Origin: an uncultured Pelagibacteraceae bacterium
Lineage (GTDB): Bacteria; Pseudomonadota; Alphaproteobacteria; Pelagibacterales; Pelagibacteraceae
Reading direction: 5' to 3'
Length of the DNA stretch: 41,865 bases
Assembly: GCA_902604545.1 (NCBI GenBank)
Contig: CACKZG010000006.1
Location: 1-41,865 of the forward strand
Below are positions 1 to 9,624 of this stretch, one piece after another. Under the pieces are notes generated by a model that did not search any database, was not told the origin of the DNA, and saw nothing but the letters and a program-made list of their open reading frames with translations. A program made the position numbers and the translations under genes. Each line of letters begins with the position of its first letter. Within the stretch, counting starts at the first letter, position 1.

Positions 1-2
1 CA

Positions 3-782
3 GTAATAAATCAAAAGGGTGGGGTAGGAAAAACAACAACTGTTATAAATTTAGCAGCTGGATTAACTCAACTTAATAAAAAAATTTTAGTTATTGATTT
101 GGATCCCCAAGGAAATGCCACTACAGGTCTTGGATTATCCAACGTAGACAACTCAAGTGACACAATTTATGGTGTATTGAATGGAACTAGACAGATTAAT
201 GAGATAATCAAAAGGACACAGTTTGAAAATTTAGATATTATCACCTCTAATGTAGATCTATCAGGACTTGAGGTTGAAACAGCTGACGATAGTAATAGAG
301 CCTTCATATTAAAGACTAAATTAACCGCTTATTTAAACAATTCTAGAGGGTTATACGACTATGTACTGATTGATTGTCCGCCTTCCTTAAGTCTTCTAAC
401 GGTTATGGCGCTTGTCTGCTCAAACTCACTTCTGGTACCTTTGCAAACAGAATTCTTTGCTCTTGAGGGGCTAACCCAACTCATGAAAACTATTGAAAGG
501 ATAAAAGTAAGTTTAAACCCTGATTTAAAAATTAGAGGGATCCTTTTAACTATGTATGACAAAAGAAATAAGCTTTCATCACAAGTTGAAAAAGAAGCAA
601 GAGATTATTTTAATGAAAAAGTTTATTCAACAGTAATTCCAAGAAATGTAAGATTATCAGAAGCACCTTCTCATGGCATGCCAGTTTTAATTTATGACAA
701 ATCCTGCCCTGGTAGTAAATCTTATTTTAGTTTTACCGATGAATTTATAAATCAAGAGTCAACAATTGGGAGTGCTGCTTAA
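3..782 (+). CDS. parA: ParA family chromosome partitioning ATPase (5' partial; reading frame open from window start)
   Basis: Frame 3 upstream of the listed ORF reads VINQKGGVGKTTTVINLAAGLTQLNKKILVIDLDPQGNATTGLG: deviant Walker A KGGVGKTT and DxDPQGN. Followed by ParB with a 1-nt TAATG overlap. Confidence 0.97.
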   Translation, partial: VINQKGGVGKTTTVINLAAGLTQLNKKILVIDLDPQGNATTGLGLSNVDNSSDTIYGVLNGTRQINEIIKRTQFENLDIITSNVDLSGLEVETADDSNRAFILKTKLTAYLNNSRGLYDYVLIDCPPSLSLLTVMALVCSNSLLVPLQTEFFALEGLTQLMKTIERIKVSLNPDLKIRGILLTMYDKRNKLSSQVEKEARDYFNEKVYSTVIPRNVRLSEAPSHGMPVLIYDKSCPGSKSYFSFTDEFINQESTIGSAA

Positions 783-1624
783 TGGATAAAATTAAAAAGG
801 GTCTTGGAAGAGGTTTATCATCACTAATTGGTGAAACTAAAGTGGAGGTTCAAAAAAATCAATTACCAGTAAGCGACTTAATACCAAACAAATACCAACC
901 AAGAAAAAATTTTGATGAAGCAAACTTAGAGGATTTAACAAATTCCATCAAAGAAAGAGGAATGATACAGCCAATCATAGTTAGAAGATCAAATAATGAA
1001 AATTCAAAATTTGAAATTATAGCAGGTGAGAGAAGGTGGCTCGCGGCACAAAGAGCAGGTATTCACAATGTACCTGTCGTAATCACAGAGGCAGATGACC
1101 TTAAATCTTTAGAATTTGCAATAGTTGAAAATGTTCAAAGGCATGATTTAAATCCATTGGAAGAAGCTCAAGGCTATAAAAGATTGATTGATGAATTTTC
1201 TTATGATCAGGAAAAAGTTTCAAAATTTATTGGTAAAAGTAGAAGTTATATAACTAATTCTTTAAGAATACTTACTTTACCTGATGACGTTATTAAATTA
1301 ATTGAGTCTCAAAGGCTATCTACAGGTCATGCTAAAATTTTAGTAGGTCTGGAAAATGCAAGTTTTGTTGCAAATAAAATTGTAGAAAATAAACTTTCAG
1401 TTAGGCAAGCAGAAAATTTTGTACAATTATTTAAAAAGAAAAGACAAAAGTCAAAGATCACAAAAGATACTAATATTATCGCTCTTGAACTTTCAGTATC
1501 AAATAAAATAGGATTAAATGTAGAAATTAAAAACAGTAAGAGAAATAAAGGGAAAATTTCTTTTGAATATAAAGACTTAGATCAACTAAATAAAATTATA
1601 GATATAATTAAATCTAATTACTAG
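782..1624 (+). CDS. parB: ParB/RepB/Spo0J family partition protein
   Basis: KGLGRGLSSLIG N-terminus, IPNKYQPRKNFD, GERRWLAAQRAG, ENVQRHDLNPLEEA motifs; directly downstream of parA. Confidence 0.97.
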   Translation: MDKIKKGLGRGLSSLIGETKVEVQKNQLPVSDLIPNKYQPRKNFDEANLEDLTNSIKERGMIQPIIVRRSNNENSKFEIIAGERRWLAAQRAGIHNVPVVITEADDLKSLEFAIVENVQRHDLNPLEEAQGYKRLIDEFSYDQEKVSKFIGKSRSYITNSLRILTLPDDVIKLIESQRLSTGHAKILVGLENASFVANKIVENKLSVRQAENFVQLFKKKRQKSKITKDTNIIALELSVSNKIGLNVEIKNSKRNKGKISFEYKDLDQLNKIIDIIKSNY

Positions 1625-2606
1625 TTGGTGATGAAGATTGAAGTAAAATAAAATCTGTAATTAAATTTATTGAATTATTTATATTTTTTTTGATTTTTAA
1701 TTCAGTTTCACTTAATGCGTAGATCAGATTTTTGATATTTTTTGGTTTCCATTTTTGAATTTGTTGTTTTGTAATTTCTTTTTCTTTCCAAAAAATTGGT
1801 GGTTTTGCTGAAGAGATGGTTAAATCTATATTCTGGTTAGTTTCGAAAGTTTTTGATAGCACCAGCAACTTTTTTGCCTTTATAATAAAAGATCTAATAA
1901 TCATAATGCAATCTTCATTACTAAAATTATTTTCATTCAAGATGCTTATTATCTTTTTTTTGTTTTGAGCAAGACAATTATCAATAAGTTCAGATATACT
2001 GTGGTTTTCATTTAAATTGATCAGCTTTGATATAGTTTCACTATTAATTTTTTTTCCATTCTTGCCAAAATATTCTATCTTTTGAAGCTCATTAGTAAGA
2101 GCTTCTCTGTCCCCACTGCATTTGTTAACTATCAAGTTAATATTTGAAGGAGAAAGTGAAATTTTTTTATTACTCAAAAACTTATACGCTAATTTAGATA
2201 ATGTTTGGTCGTTGTCAGGATAAAATGGAACACAAACTAATTTTTTATCTTTTTCAAAAAGACTTCTTAATTTCGATCTTTTTTCTAAATTATCTGAATT
2301 CAAAATAATTGTTGTATTTTCAAGGTTATTAAAATGTAACTCTTCGATTACTTTTAAAATTTTGTCGGTAGTTCTTTTAATAACAATAAATTTTTCTTTT
2401 TCAAAAAGAGATTTATTTAAAATATTTTCAATAAAATTATTTTGATTATCTAAAACTCCTTTTTCTTCATAATTTTGAATATTGTTTTCATCTTTAATTA
2501 AAATATTAAGAGCTTCATTTTTTAAACCCTCATTTTTTCCGTAAAACAGTATTAATTGATTTATTTTTTTATTAATTTTATTTATTTCAAAAGATTTTAA
2601 AATCAT
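1614..2606 (-). CDS. holA: DNA polymerase III delta subunit
   Basis: 330 aa; N-terminal LILFYGKNEGLKNE and overall HolA-like layout; operon position next to leuS/lptE-like gene. Confidence 0.82.
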   Translation of the reverse strand: MILKSFEINKINKKINQLILFYGKNEGLKNEALNILIKDENNIQNYEEKGVLDNQNNFIENILNKSLFEKEKFIVIKRTTDKILKVIEELHFNNLENTTIILNSDNLEKRSKLRSLFEKDKKLVCVPFYPDNDQTLSKLAYKFLSNKKISLSPSNINLIVNKCSGDREALTNELQKIEYFGKNGKKINSETISKLINLNENHSISELIDNCLAQNKKKIISILNENNFSNEDCIMIIRSFIIKAKKLLVLSKTFETNQNIDLTISSAKPPIFWKEKEITKQQIQKWKPKNIKNLIYALSETELKIKKNINNSINLITDFILLQSSSPTSN

Positions 2607-3055
2607 TTTAGATTTGTTAAATCAATTAAAATTTTTGATATCATTTTATTATAAATGTTTGATCGAATTTCGCTCTCGTAGCTTTTTAATTCAAATTTTT
2701 TACTTAAGTTTTGGTAATTAAATTGTTCACTGTATTCTTTTTTTGTGATTAGTTTATTTTTTTCATAAACTTCAATGTTTAGATTAATTTTTAAACCTAA
2801 AAGTAAAGGATCGCCCTTAGTGTCTTTTGATAGTATTAATTTATTTTCAGACGTTAATAATTTTAATTCATATAAAAAGACATTATCTTTTTCATAGGTA
2901 TAATTTTCAAGTCTAGTAGCTAAAATCTTATTTGATCTATTTTCATTAAATTCTATAATTTTAATTCCAAAATTCTGATTATTTTTTGAATAAATCGGTT
3001 TATAATCACATTGAGTAAATAATAGTAATATTATAAATAAATAATATTTTTTCAT
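2603..3055 (-). CDS. lptE: LptE-like LPS-assembly lipoprotein
   Basis: Lipobox-like signal (LFIILLLFTQC), 'CDYKPIYS' start, conserved leuS-lptE-holA order. Confidence 0.7.
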   Translation of the reverse strand: MKKYYLFIILLLFTQCDYKPIYSKNNQNFGIKIIEFNENRSNKILATRLENYTYEKDNVFLYELKLLTSENKLILSKDTKGDPLLLGLKINLNIEVYEKNKLITKKEYSEQFNYQNLSKKFELKSYESEIRSNIYNKMISKILIDLTNLK

Positions 3056-3057
3056 AA

Positions 3058-5616
3058 TTATAAAATTATCAAGTTCATTAGTCTATTTCTAACAAATATA
3101 GTTTTTTTTATATCCATAGCACCATAATTTTTGATAAAATACGCTTCTTTAACAACTTTATCGTATACCTCTTTTTCAGTTGAGTCAGTATTACTCTGAA
3201 TAGTGAAACGTTTTTTGCCATTTATTTGTATTACAACCTCGACCATATCTTCTTGTAGGTATTTTTTATTAGCTTCTGGCCAGATAATCTTATTATTAAT
3301 ATTTAATTCAGATAAACATTCTTGTGCAAAATGAGGTATGATTGGTGAAAATAGAAATAATATATTTTTATAATTTTCTCTAAGAGCGTCTTTCTTAATG
3401 AAATTATTTATTTCTTTTGAGAAGTAATTATAAATTTCATGAAAATTTGCAACAATAACATTATAATTAAATTTTTCTAAATTATTGGTAATCTTATGTA
3501 TGATTTGATTTGTAAATTTATTTAATTCTTCCGTCCTTTCAATCTTTTTATCTTTAATCTCTATTTCGTTGTTTAAGATTGCTTTTATTTTCTTATGAAG
3601 AACCCATAATTTTTGTATAAATTTATATGAGGCAATCATGCCTTCCTCTGACCACTGAACGTCTTTTTCTGGAGGACTATCGGATAATATAAATAATCTT
3701 ACCGAATCTGCACCATACTGCTCAATTATTTTAGCTGGCTCAATTGTGTTTTTTTTTGATTTAGACATTGATTCAATTGGTCCAACTATAACCTTTTCAT
3801 TTAAGTTATCTTTTTTAAAATAATTTTTACCATCATCCGATGTTACTTCATCAGGATGAAGCCAATTACCTTTTTGATCTTTGTAAGTTTCATGACAAAC
3901 CATTCCTTGAGTAAAAAGACCATCAAAAGGTTCTTGAATATTAAAGTTATTATTTTTATAAGATATTGCTTTTATAAAAAATCTTGAATAAAGCAGATGT
4001 AAAATTGCATGCTCTACCCCACCAATATATTGATCAACTGGCATCCAATATTTAATTTCCTCATCGTTAAATGGTACTTTTGAATTATCACTTGAGCAAA
4101 ATCTTAAAAAATACCAAGAAGAATCTACAAATGTATCTAATGTATCTGTCTCACGAACACATTTTTTTCCATCTATTTCAATATTTTTCCATTTGTCTTG
4201 ATGGTCTAGAGGGTTTCCTTGCACGTTAAGATCTACTCCATCTGGTAATTTCACTGGTAGTTGTTTTTCAGGTATTTTTAAAATTTGATTATTTTCATCA
4301 TAGGCTATTGGTATTGGACAACCCCAATATCTTTGTCTTGAAATACCCCAATCTTTTAATCTAAAATTAATTTTTTTATTTCCAAACTTATTTTCTTCTA
4401 AAATTTTTATAGTTTTTGGAATAGACTCATCTGGAACTTTCAGTCCATCTAATTTTTGGGAGTTTATAAGTATACCATTTTCAGTATATGCCTTATTTTT
4501 TACTTTGAAATTTACATCCTTGTCTATTGGTCTCACAACTGTTTTGACTGGTAAATTATACTTTAAAGCAAAATCTAAATCTCTTTGGTCGTGAGCTGGA
4601 CATCCAAAAACGGCTCCAAAACCGTAGTCCATTAAAACAAAGTTTGCAAAATAAACTGGCACAGACGATGTTTCATCAAGTGGATTAATTGCATTTAGAT
4701 TTGTTTTAAATCCTAATTTATCTGCTTGAGCTATTGCCTCTTCTGTAGTTCCTGTTTTAGAACATTCTTCTTTAAATTTTAAAAACTGAACATCATTTTC
4801 ATATAATTTTGATAATGGGTGATCTACGGAAACAGCAAGAAATGACATTCCATAAAGGGTGTCGGGTCTAGTTGTATAACATTTTATCTCATTAATATTT
4901 TGATTGTCTTTAATTTTAAAATTAATTTCGCATCCAAAAGATTTTCCAATCCAATTTTTTTGCATTACCTTCACTTTGTTTGGCCAAAGTTCTAAATTAT
5001 CTAAACTTCTTAAAAGATCCTCAGAAAATTTTGAAATATTAAAAAACCACTGATTTAATTTTTTTCTTTCTACTTGAGCTCCTGATCTCCATCCCTTACC
5101 ATCGATTACTTGTTCATTTGCAAGTACTGTTTGATCAACTGGATCCCAATTTACATAATTTTCTTTACGATATACTAAGCCTTTATCATAAAATTCTAAA
5201 AATAATTTCTGTTGGTGTTTGTAATAATCAGACGAACAGGTTGATATTTCTTTATTCCAATCAATTGAAAGACCCAACTTTTTAAGTTGTTTTTTCATAT
5301 TTGAAATATTTTTTTCAGTCCAACTTTTAGGATCAAGATTATTTTGTTTTGCAGCATTTTCAGCTGGCATACCAAATGAATCCCAACCCATTGGGTGAAG
5401 GACATTGAAATTTTTCATTATTTTATACCGAGCAAGTACATCACCAATTGTGTAGTTCCTGACATGTCCCATGTGAATATTACCCGAGGGGTAGGGAAAC
5501 ATTTCTAAACAATAGAATTTTTTTTTGTCTTTTTTTATTTTAGATTTGAAGGTTTGATTTTGATCCCAAAATTCTTGCCATTTTTTTTCAACTATTTTGA
5601 AATTATATCTTTCCAC
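3058..5616 (-). CDS. leuS: Leucyl-tRNA synthetase
   Basis: [20 protein letters not shown] (HIGH region), [11 protein letters not shown] (KMSKS), CP1 editing domain; 852 aa. Confidence 0.98.
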   Translation of the reverse strand: MERYNFKIVEKKWQEFWDQNQTFKSKIKKDKKKFYCLEMFPYPSGNIHMGHVRNYTIGDVLARYKIMKNFNVLHPMGWDSFGMPAENAAKQNNLDPKSWTEKNISNMKKQLKKLGLSIDWNKEISTCSSDYYKHQQKLFLEFYDKGLVYRKENYVNWDPVDQTVLANEQVIDGKGWRSGAQVERKKLNQWFFNISKFSEDLLRSLDNLELWPNKVKVMQKNWIGKSFGCEINFKIKDNQNINEIKCYTTRPDTLYGMSFLAVSVDHPLSKLYENDVQFLKFKEECSKTGTTEEAIAQADKLGFKTNLNAINPLDETSSVPVYFANFVLMDYGFGAVFGCPAHDQRDLDFALKYNLPVKTVVRPIDKDVNFKVKNKAYTENGILINSQKLDGLKVPDESIPKTIKILEENKFGNKKINFRLKDWGISRQRYWGCPIPIAYDENNQILKIPEKQLPVKLPDGVDLNVQGNPLDHQDKWKNIEIDGKKCVRETDTLDTFVDSSWYFLRFCSSDNSKVPFNDEEIKYWMPVDQYIGGVEHAILHLLYSRFFIKAISYKNNNFNIQEPFDGLFTQGMVCHETYKDQKGNWLHPDEVTSDDGKNYFKKDNLNEKVIVGPIESMSKSKKNTIEPAKIIEQYGADSVRLFILSDSPPEKDVQWSEEGMIASYKFIQKLWVLHKKIKAILNNEIEIKDKKIERTEELNKFTNQIIHKITNNLEKFNYNVIVANFHEIYNYFSKEINNFIKKDALRENYKNILFLFSPIIPHFAQECLSELNINNKIIWPEANKKYLQEDMVEVVIQINGKKRFTIQSNTDSTEKEVYDKVVKEAYFIKNYGAMDIKKTIFVRNRLMNLIIL

Positions 5617-5634
5617 TTACGACTTTGATTTAAA

Positions 5635-6192
5635 CTAATTTCTAAATTCTTTAACTCGGATTTCTTTACCTTTATTTTTACTTTCAAAATCACTTGTTTT
5701 ATATTTTGCTGCTCTTTTCAGAATAGCAACTTTAAGTTCTTGGTCGATATCTGATTGAGATTGTATTACCTTACAATTTGACAAATTAGTACATTTTTTT
5801 TTAAATACTTTTATGCTTAGTGCATCTGATCTAACTTCATTTGAAAGAAATTGAATTGTAATTTTAATTTCATCATTGGTGTTTTCTTCGCTATACCAAT
5901 CAGTAATTATTATACCCCCACCGTAATCTACAGAAAGCAAGGGCATAAAATCAATTATATCTAATGAAGCTCTCCATAAAGGATTTGCATTTGCAAACTC
6001 AAATTTTCCACCTTTACCTTTCTCAAATCCACTCATTAATCTAAACCCTCTGCCTTCTTCCTTATTCTTTTTTACTCTTAACTCAGGTTGGGGAGGGTAT
6101 TTTTTTGCATCTACAGGCCTATAGATTCCACAGGACACGAGCGATTGAAAAACAATAAAATATATGGCAAATATACTGAATAATTTTTTCAT
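5635..6192 (-). CDS. DUF3576 domain-containing lipoprotein
   Basis: Signal peptide with lipobox (SLVSC) and NPLWRASLDIIDFMPLLSVDYGGGIIITDWY core recognised as DUF3576. Confidence 0.8.
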   Translation of the reverse strand: MKKLFSIFAIYFIVFQSLVSCGIYRPVDAKKYPPQPELRVKKNKEEGRGFRLMSGFEKGKGGKFEFANANPLWRASLDIIDFMPLLSVDYGGGIIITDWYSEENTNDEIKITIQFLSNEVRSDALSIKVFKKKCTNLSNCKVIQSQSDIDQELKVAILKRAAKYKTSDFESKNKGKEIRVKEFRN

Positions 6193-6368
6193 AGATATGT
6201 CAGAACTCTTAAATAATTAGAGTTTTTAATATCATAAAATTGCATATTTATTATGAAAATAATCTAATCTGATAAAATTGTTGTATATATGCAACATTTT
6301 TGGTTTATTATTGATAAATCTTAGAATTTAGCACTTTTAAACGTCCGGAAGTGATAATTAGGGTTCAA

Positions 6369-6384
6369 TTATAATTAATTATAA
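6369..6384. promoter_or_regulatory. Perfect 16-bp AT palindrome upstream of the porin (possible operator)
   Basis: TTATAATTAATTATAA is its own reverse complement, 22 bp before the porin ATG. Confidence 0.25.
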
Positions 6385-6406
6385 ATAACAAAAACAGGAG
6401 TCAATT

Positions 6407-7327
6407 ATGACAAACTTAAAAAAACTAGGATTAACTGCATTAGCAGGATCTTTGGTTGCAAGTACTGCATACGCTGGAGCTTTAGACGTAGCAGGTGCTG
6501 CTAAAGTATCTTATGTAACTGCAGATGAAACTGAAAGTGGTGGAAACCCATGGTCAATGACTAGAGATATTACTTTCTCTGGATCAGGTGAAATGGACAA
6601 TGGAATGACTATCAACTACTTCCAAATGTTAAGTGCTGGTGGTTTCTCATCTTCAGGGTTAAAACTTGATATGGGTGATTCAGGCGTTTTATCATTTGCA
6701 AATGGAACTTCTCAAGGTCATGGTATTTCAGCTTACGAAGATAAAGTACCAACAGCTGCTGAGAACGTATGGGATGATATGGATGGTCAAGCTAATGGTG
6801 TACTAACTGGTAATAAAACAAATAAAATCGGTTATGGTACTACTATGGGCGGAGCTAACATTTCTCTAGATTACAACAAACAACAAGATGGTGGATCTGC
6901 TAAATCATTTGGTGTTGATATGTCTCCAGTAGATGGTGCAATGGTTTTCGTTGCAATGTCTGATGAGTACGCTGGTGTTAACAAATCAACTGACCAAACT
7001 ACATTAGGTGGAACTTACACTGTAGGTGCTACTACACTTGGTATTCAGTTAACATCTATAGATTTCTCTACAGTAAATGCTGACACAGATAGAACTCACA
7101 TTGGTGCATCTTTTGCAGTAAATGAAGATTTATCTATTTCAGCTGGTATGTCTACTGTTGAGTTTGAAGATGGTACAAAATCTGACCAAGAAGATTCAGG
7201 TTTTTCTGTTTCTTACACAATGGGATCTATGTCGTTAACAGCTGCAGCTAATGCATCTGACAACGTAGGTGGAACAAGTGGTACAGACGACACTCATAAA
7301 GAGGTTGGTCTTGCATTCACATTCTAA
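6407..7327 (+). CDS. Outer-membrane porin (beta-barrel)
   Basis: Signal peptide ending AYA-GALDVAGAA, repetitive Gly/Ser/Thr beta-strand pattern, C-terminal aromatic (GLAFTF); GGAG Shine-Dalgarno at 6397-6400. Confidence 0.85.
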   Translation: MTNLKKLGLTALAGSLVASTAYAGALDVAGAAKVSYVTADETESGGNPWSMTRDITFSGSGEMDNGMTINYFQMLSAGGFSSSGLKLDMGDSGVLSFANGTSQGHGISAYEDKVPTAAENVWDDMDGQANGVLTGNKTNKIGYGTTMGGANISLDYNKQQDGGSAKSFGVDMSPVDGAMVFVAMSDEYAGVNKSTDQTTLGGTYTVGATTLGIQLTSIDFSTVNADTDRTHIGASFAVNEDLSISAGMSTVEFEDGTKSDQEDSGFSVSYTMGSMSLTAAANASDNVGGTSGTDDTHKEVGLAFTF

Positions 7328-7903
7328 TTAAGTACCTATTAAATAATTTAAACGGCCTCCTTGTGGGGCCGTTTTTTTTTGGAAATAAGAAATACCAGCA
7401 AAACCTTTACAATTAATTAAACTTAATTTTTTTAAATTTTCACTTGTTATACCACCTAAAGCTATAACTTTTTTGTTAGTTAAATTTGTCAATAATTTAA
7501 ATTTATTTAATCCCAAATAGTTTTTATTTTTTTTAAAAACTGAAGACAAAAATAATATACTAACACCCTGTTTTTCTTTAATTTTAATTTCTTTATTGTT
7601 ATGTGCAGATCCAATTAATAAAAAATTTTTATTCTTAGAATATGAAAGATGACTTGTACTTTTGTTAAACGATGGAATATAAGCTCCATCTAAATTTAGG
7701 TTTATTGCTACTTTAACATTATTTGATAAAAAAAATTTGTGACCTTTTTTTTTACAGTAATTTTTAAGCTTAATAACAGTTGTTAAGCTATCTTTTGTAT
7801 CATAATTTCTATAAATAATTCCTGTATTTGGTGTTTGTTTATCTATATTTTTTGTATCAAATTTATTAATAAAGTAATATTTTCTAAAATTATTTATATG
7901 CAT
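7328..7903 (-). CDS. Thiamine phosphate synthase / TenI-like protein
   Basis: TIM-barrel ThiE-like pattern: LDGAYIPS, IGSAHNNKEI, VIALGGITSENLKKL, GFAGISYF; 191 aa. Confidence 0.65.
   Translation of the reverse strand: MHINNFRKYYFINKFDTKNIDKQTPNTGIIYRNYDTKDSLTTVIKLKNYCKKKGHKFFLSNNVKVAINLNLDGAYIPSFNKSTSHLSYSKNKNFLLIGSAHNNKEIKIKEKQGVSILFLSSVFKKNKNYLGLNKFKLLTNLTNKKVIALGGITSENLKKLSLINCKGFAGISYFQKKTAPQGGRLNYLIGT
7350..7380 (+). terminator. Rho-independent terminator of porin gene
   Basis: AACGGCC (7351-7357) / GGCCGTT (7367-7373) stem followed by a run of T to 7380. Confidence 0.9.
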
Positions 7904-8557
7904 AGTACAGTTAAAAATTTATTAGATATACAAGACACTATAAAAGTTAAGTTAAACAAAATAAATATTAATAATTATCCAAAAATTATAGCAGTTTCTA
8001 AGACATTTAAAATTGATCAAATATCACCTCTGATAGATCATGGGCATATTGATTTTGGTGAAAATAAAGTTCAGGAAGCTGTCGAAAAATGGACAGAAAT
8101 AAAAAAAATAAATTCAGAACTCCAACTACATATGATTGGAAAATTGCAAACCAATAAAGTTAAGTTTGCTGTAAAATTATTTGATTATATTCATTCTGTA
8201 GATAGCGAAAAGCTTGCAAAAAAAATTGCCGATGAACAAAATAAAATAAATAAAAATATAAAAATATTCTTACAAGTTAATATTGGTGATGAAAATCAAA
8301 AATCAGGGATTAATAAAAATGAGCTCAAAAGTCTAGTTAATTACTGTAAAGAAATTAATTTAAATTTAATCGGCTTAATGTGTATTCCTCCTGCTAATAT
8401 TGATCCAGAAGTTTATTTTAAGGAGATGAATAATTTAAATAAATTCCTTGGTTTAACTGAACTTAGCATGGGAATGTCTTCAGATTTTATTATAGCTGCC
8501 AAGTATAAGTCAACATTTATCAGAATTGGATCTAGTATTTTTGGTCAAAGATCCTAG
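7898..8557 (+). CDS. yggS: YggS family pyridoxal phosphate homeostasis protein
   Basis: AVSKTF, DFGENKVQEA, HMIGKLQTNK, GLMCIPP, LSMGMSSDF, IRIGSSIFGQR motifs. Start revised to ATG 7898 from the track start at 7835. Confidence 0.95.
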   Translation: MHSTVKNLLDIQDTIKVKLNKININNYPKIIAVSKTFKIDQISPLIDHGHIDFGENKVQEAVEKWTEIKKINSELQLHMIGKLQTNKVKFAVKLFDYIHSVDSEKLAKKIADEQNKINKNIKIFLQVNIGDENQKSGINKNELKSLVNYCKEINLNLIGLMCIPPANIDPEVYFKEMNNLNKFLGLTELSMGMSSDFIIAAKYKSTFIRIGSSIFGQRS

Positions 8558-9048
8558 AAAATTTTTATTTTTGAATCTTTATTTATTAATTTGAGCAAGA
8601 TCAAAAAATCCTTTTCTTTTAAAGCAATGCATCCAGCAGTAGGCTTATAATTTTTTGTTAGATGAATAAAGATACAACTACCATTTCCAGTGATAGGTTT
8701 TTTATAGTTGTATTTAATTGGAATTAATAAATTATATTTATTATCTTTTCTTTTTAATTTTTCATGCCTAATTTTTTTTTCAATTTTAATAAGTTTATTG
8801 TATTTTTGTGGAAAACTAATGTCATCACACCAACCCATATTTTTTTTTATTTTGATACATTTCAGTAAAGTCAAAGGTTTTTTAACTCGATCTTCTCTAA
8901 AATAGAGGTTTTCAATTTTAAAAGTACCTTTTGGTGTTTTTTTATCTCCCTCTATTTTGTTACTAGTTGAACCTTTTTTTCCAATGCAGCACTTAAATTT
9001 AAATTCATCTATTTGAAGAGTGTGTTTATTTTTTACAAAAATTGTCAT
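8554..9048 (-). CDS. L,D-transpeptidase (YkuD) family protein
   Basis: GKKGSTSNKIEGDKKTPKGTF start, IFIHLTKNYKPTAGCIAL catalytic-type H...(S/T)xGC motif. Confidence 0.8.
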   Translation of the reverse strand: MTIFVKNKHTLQIDEFKFKCCIGKKGSTSNKIEGDKKTPKGTFKIENLYFREDRVKKPLTLLKCIKIKKNMGWCDDISFPQKYNKLIKIEKKIRHEKLKRKDNKYNLLIPIKYNYKKPITGNGSCIFIHLTKNYKPTAGCIALKEKDFLILLKLINKDSKIKIF

Positions 9049-9060
9049 ATTCTACCTCTA

Positions 9061-9624
9061 GTGAGCAGTCAGAATTTAATAATATATAAGTTTACAGAAT
9101 TATATCAAATCCTTGATGAACTTGGAGCAGATTTAAATTTTAATATTGAATTTGAAGATAGAGATGATGTTTTAAATGAAAGAGTTAAAAATTTTAATAA
9201 TTATTTAATTATATCAAATAAAAAATATTCAGATATTAGTAATCAATTTGTTTTAGATAATTTACCAATTAATGTATTTAAATTAATTGAAAAAATAAAT
9301 ATTGAATTTTTAAAATTGCAATTTAACAGCCAATCTGAAGTGAAAATAAACAATTATACTATTGATCTAAATTCTAGAGAAATGTTAAAAAAAAATAAAA
9401 AACTTAAGCTTACTGAAAAAGAAATAAATACAATTACTTATTTGTCTAAATCAGACAAACCAGTTAGTGTTGGTGAGTTACAAGAAAAAGTTTGGAGTTA
9501 TCAATCTGATATAGAAACTCACACGGTTGAAACCCACATTTATCGACTAAGAAAAAAAATTTTAAATACATTTGATGACAACGTTTTCATAATTAGTGAG
9601 AAAAATGGCTATCAAATCAAATAA
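9061..9624 (+). CDS. OmpR/PhoB-type winged-helix DNA-binding protein with degenerate receiver-like N-terminus
   Basis: C-terminal LTEKEINTITYLSKSDKPVSVGELQEKVWSYQSDIETHTVETHIYRLRKKI...NGYQIK is a Trans_reg_C winged helix. GTG start at 9061 preferred over the TTG at 9013, which overlaps the divergent gene. Confidence 0.78.
   Translation: MSSQNLIIYKFTELYQILDELGADLNFNIEFEDRDDVLNERVKNFNNYLIISNKKYSDISNQFVLDNLPINVFKLIEKINIEFLKLQFNSQSEVKINNYTIDLNSREMLKKNKKLKLTEKEINTITYLSKSDKPVSVGELQEKVWSYQSDIETHTVETHIYRLRKKILNTFDDNVFIISEKNGYQIK

Noticed and set aside
359-562. Minus-strand 67-aa ORF inside parA
   Set aside because: Antisense shadow of a clear ParA coding frame with no recognisable domain.
7835-7897. 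Upstream in-frame extension of yggS in the ORF track
   Set aside because: Hydrophobic nonconserved extension that is antisense to the thiE-like N-terminus; ATG 7898 fits YggS homologues.
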